Shown in pieces: positions 63,893 to 64,000 of a DNA stretch of 64,000 bases. The stretch comes from Spirirestis rafaelensis WJT71-NPBG6. Lineage in GTDB: Bacteria > Cyanobacteriota > Cyanobacteriia > Cyanobacteriales > Nostocaceae. Position 1 is the first letter of the stretch. Every line of letters starts with the position of its first letter. The translations under genes and the position numbers were made by a program. The stretch spans positions 35,674 to 99,673 of the forward strand of contig JAHHID010000018.1 of the NCBI GenBank assembly GCA_019359015.1. Direction: 5' to 3'. Below the pieces are notes generated by a model, which was not told the DNA's origin, did not search any database, and saw only the letters and a list, made by a program, of their open reading frames with translations.

Positions 63893-64000
63893 AATTCCCC
63901 ATCCGTCTACACGGTGGGGATGGATAGCGGACAGTTGCGAGGCACACCGATTGCGGGTGTCCGAGAAATTGTCAATTTCTTGATTGGCATACTTTTACCA
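63893..64000. other. Window end: hairpin and unassigned open sequence
   Basis: TCCCCA-T-CCGT / ACGG-TGGGGA (about 63896-63920) forms a 10-bp hairpin with one bulge after gmk, possibly a terminator although no T-run follows. A plus-strand frame (MDSGQLRGTPIAGVREIVNF) is open to the window end but too short to call. Confidence 0.35.

Overview
This window is chromosomal DNA from a filamentous, heterocyst-forming cyanobacterium of the order Nostocales. Four things point there: frequent HIP1 palindromes (GCGATCGC), many heptanucleotide short tandem repeats between genes, typical cyanobacterial genes (solanesyl diphosphate synthase, a CpcT/CpeT-type protein, a RemA homologue next to gmk), and above all the heterocyst genes hetZ and patU. 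The order amiC-amiC-murI-sds-hetZ-patU at the right end is, from memory, the same as in Nostoc/Anabaena PCC 7120. No tRNA, rRNA, CRISPR array or intact transposase gene was seen.

Layout. 1-3035: the 3' part of a very large helical protein, cut by the window edge, possibly a defence-type NTPase. 3232-7000: rsmE, a 21-bp tandem repeat array, a gene with a disrupted 3' end, a KAADK-repeat membrane protein, a lipase and a VOC protein. 8007-22711: a probable type I secretion and exoprotease locus. It holds a PPIase, an ABC exporter with an N-terminal cyclic-nucleotide-binding fold and a catalytically dead C39-like domain, and an HlyD adaptor. Between and beside them lie proteins without signal peptides: two subtilases, a calpain-family protease and a six-repeat PPC protein. 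22835-32850: metabolic and small genes (SDR, xth, glycosyltransferase, zinc-ribbon protein, MDR dehydrogenase, exported CpcT-like protein, RidA, cupin, ribD). 33161-36472: the mreBCD operon on the minus strand, divergent from ssb.

37464-46812 is an ancient tandem segmental duplication. Copy A is intact: an anchored PstS-like protein, a PixJ-like phototaxis receptor and an EVE-domain protein. Copy B is decayed to recognisable fragments of the same three genes in the same order and orientation, but carries an intact PatA/PixG-like response regulator. A palindromic mobile-element-like sequence sits exactly across the start codon of the intact receptor gene.

46878-63866: a CPA2 cation/proton antiporter, a tandem pair of AMIN-amidases (septum and nanopore biology), murI, sds, hetZ overlapping an undivided patU, a DUF3488/transglutaminase-type membrane protein that has lost its catalytic half at a rearrangement breakpoint, remA and gmk.

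Themes: cell-envelope shape and septal perforation (mreBCD, amiC pair, murI), heterocyst patterning (hetZ, patU), light-directed chemosensing (PixJ-like receptor, PATAN-REC regulator) and protease secretion. Assignments rest on motif recognition by eye; no database search was run.
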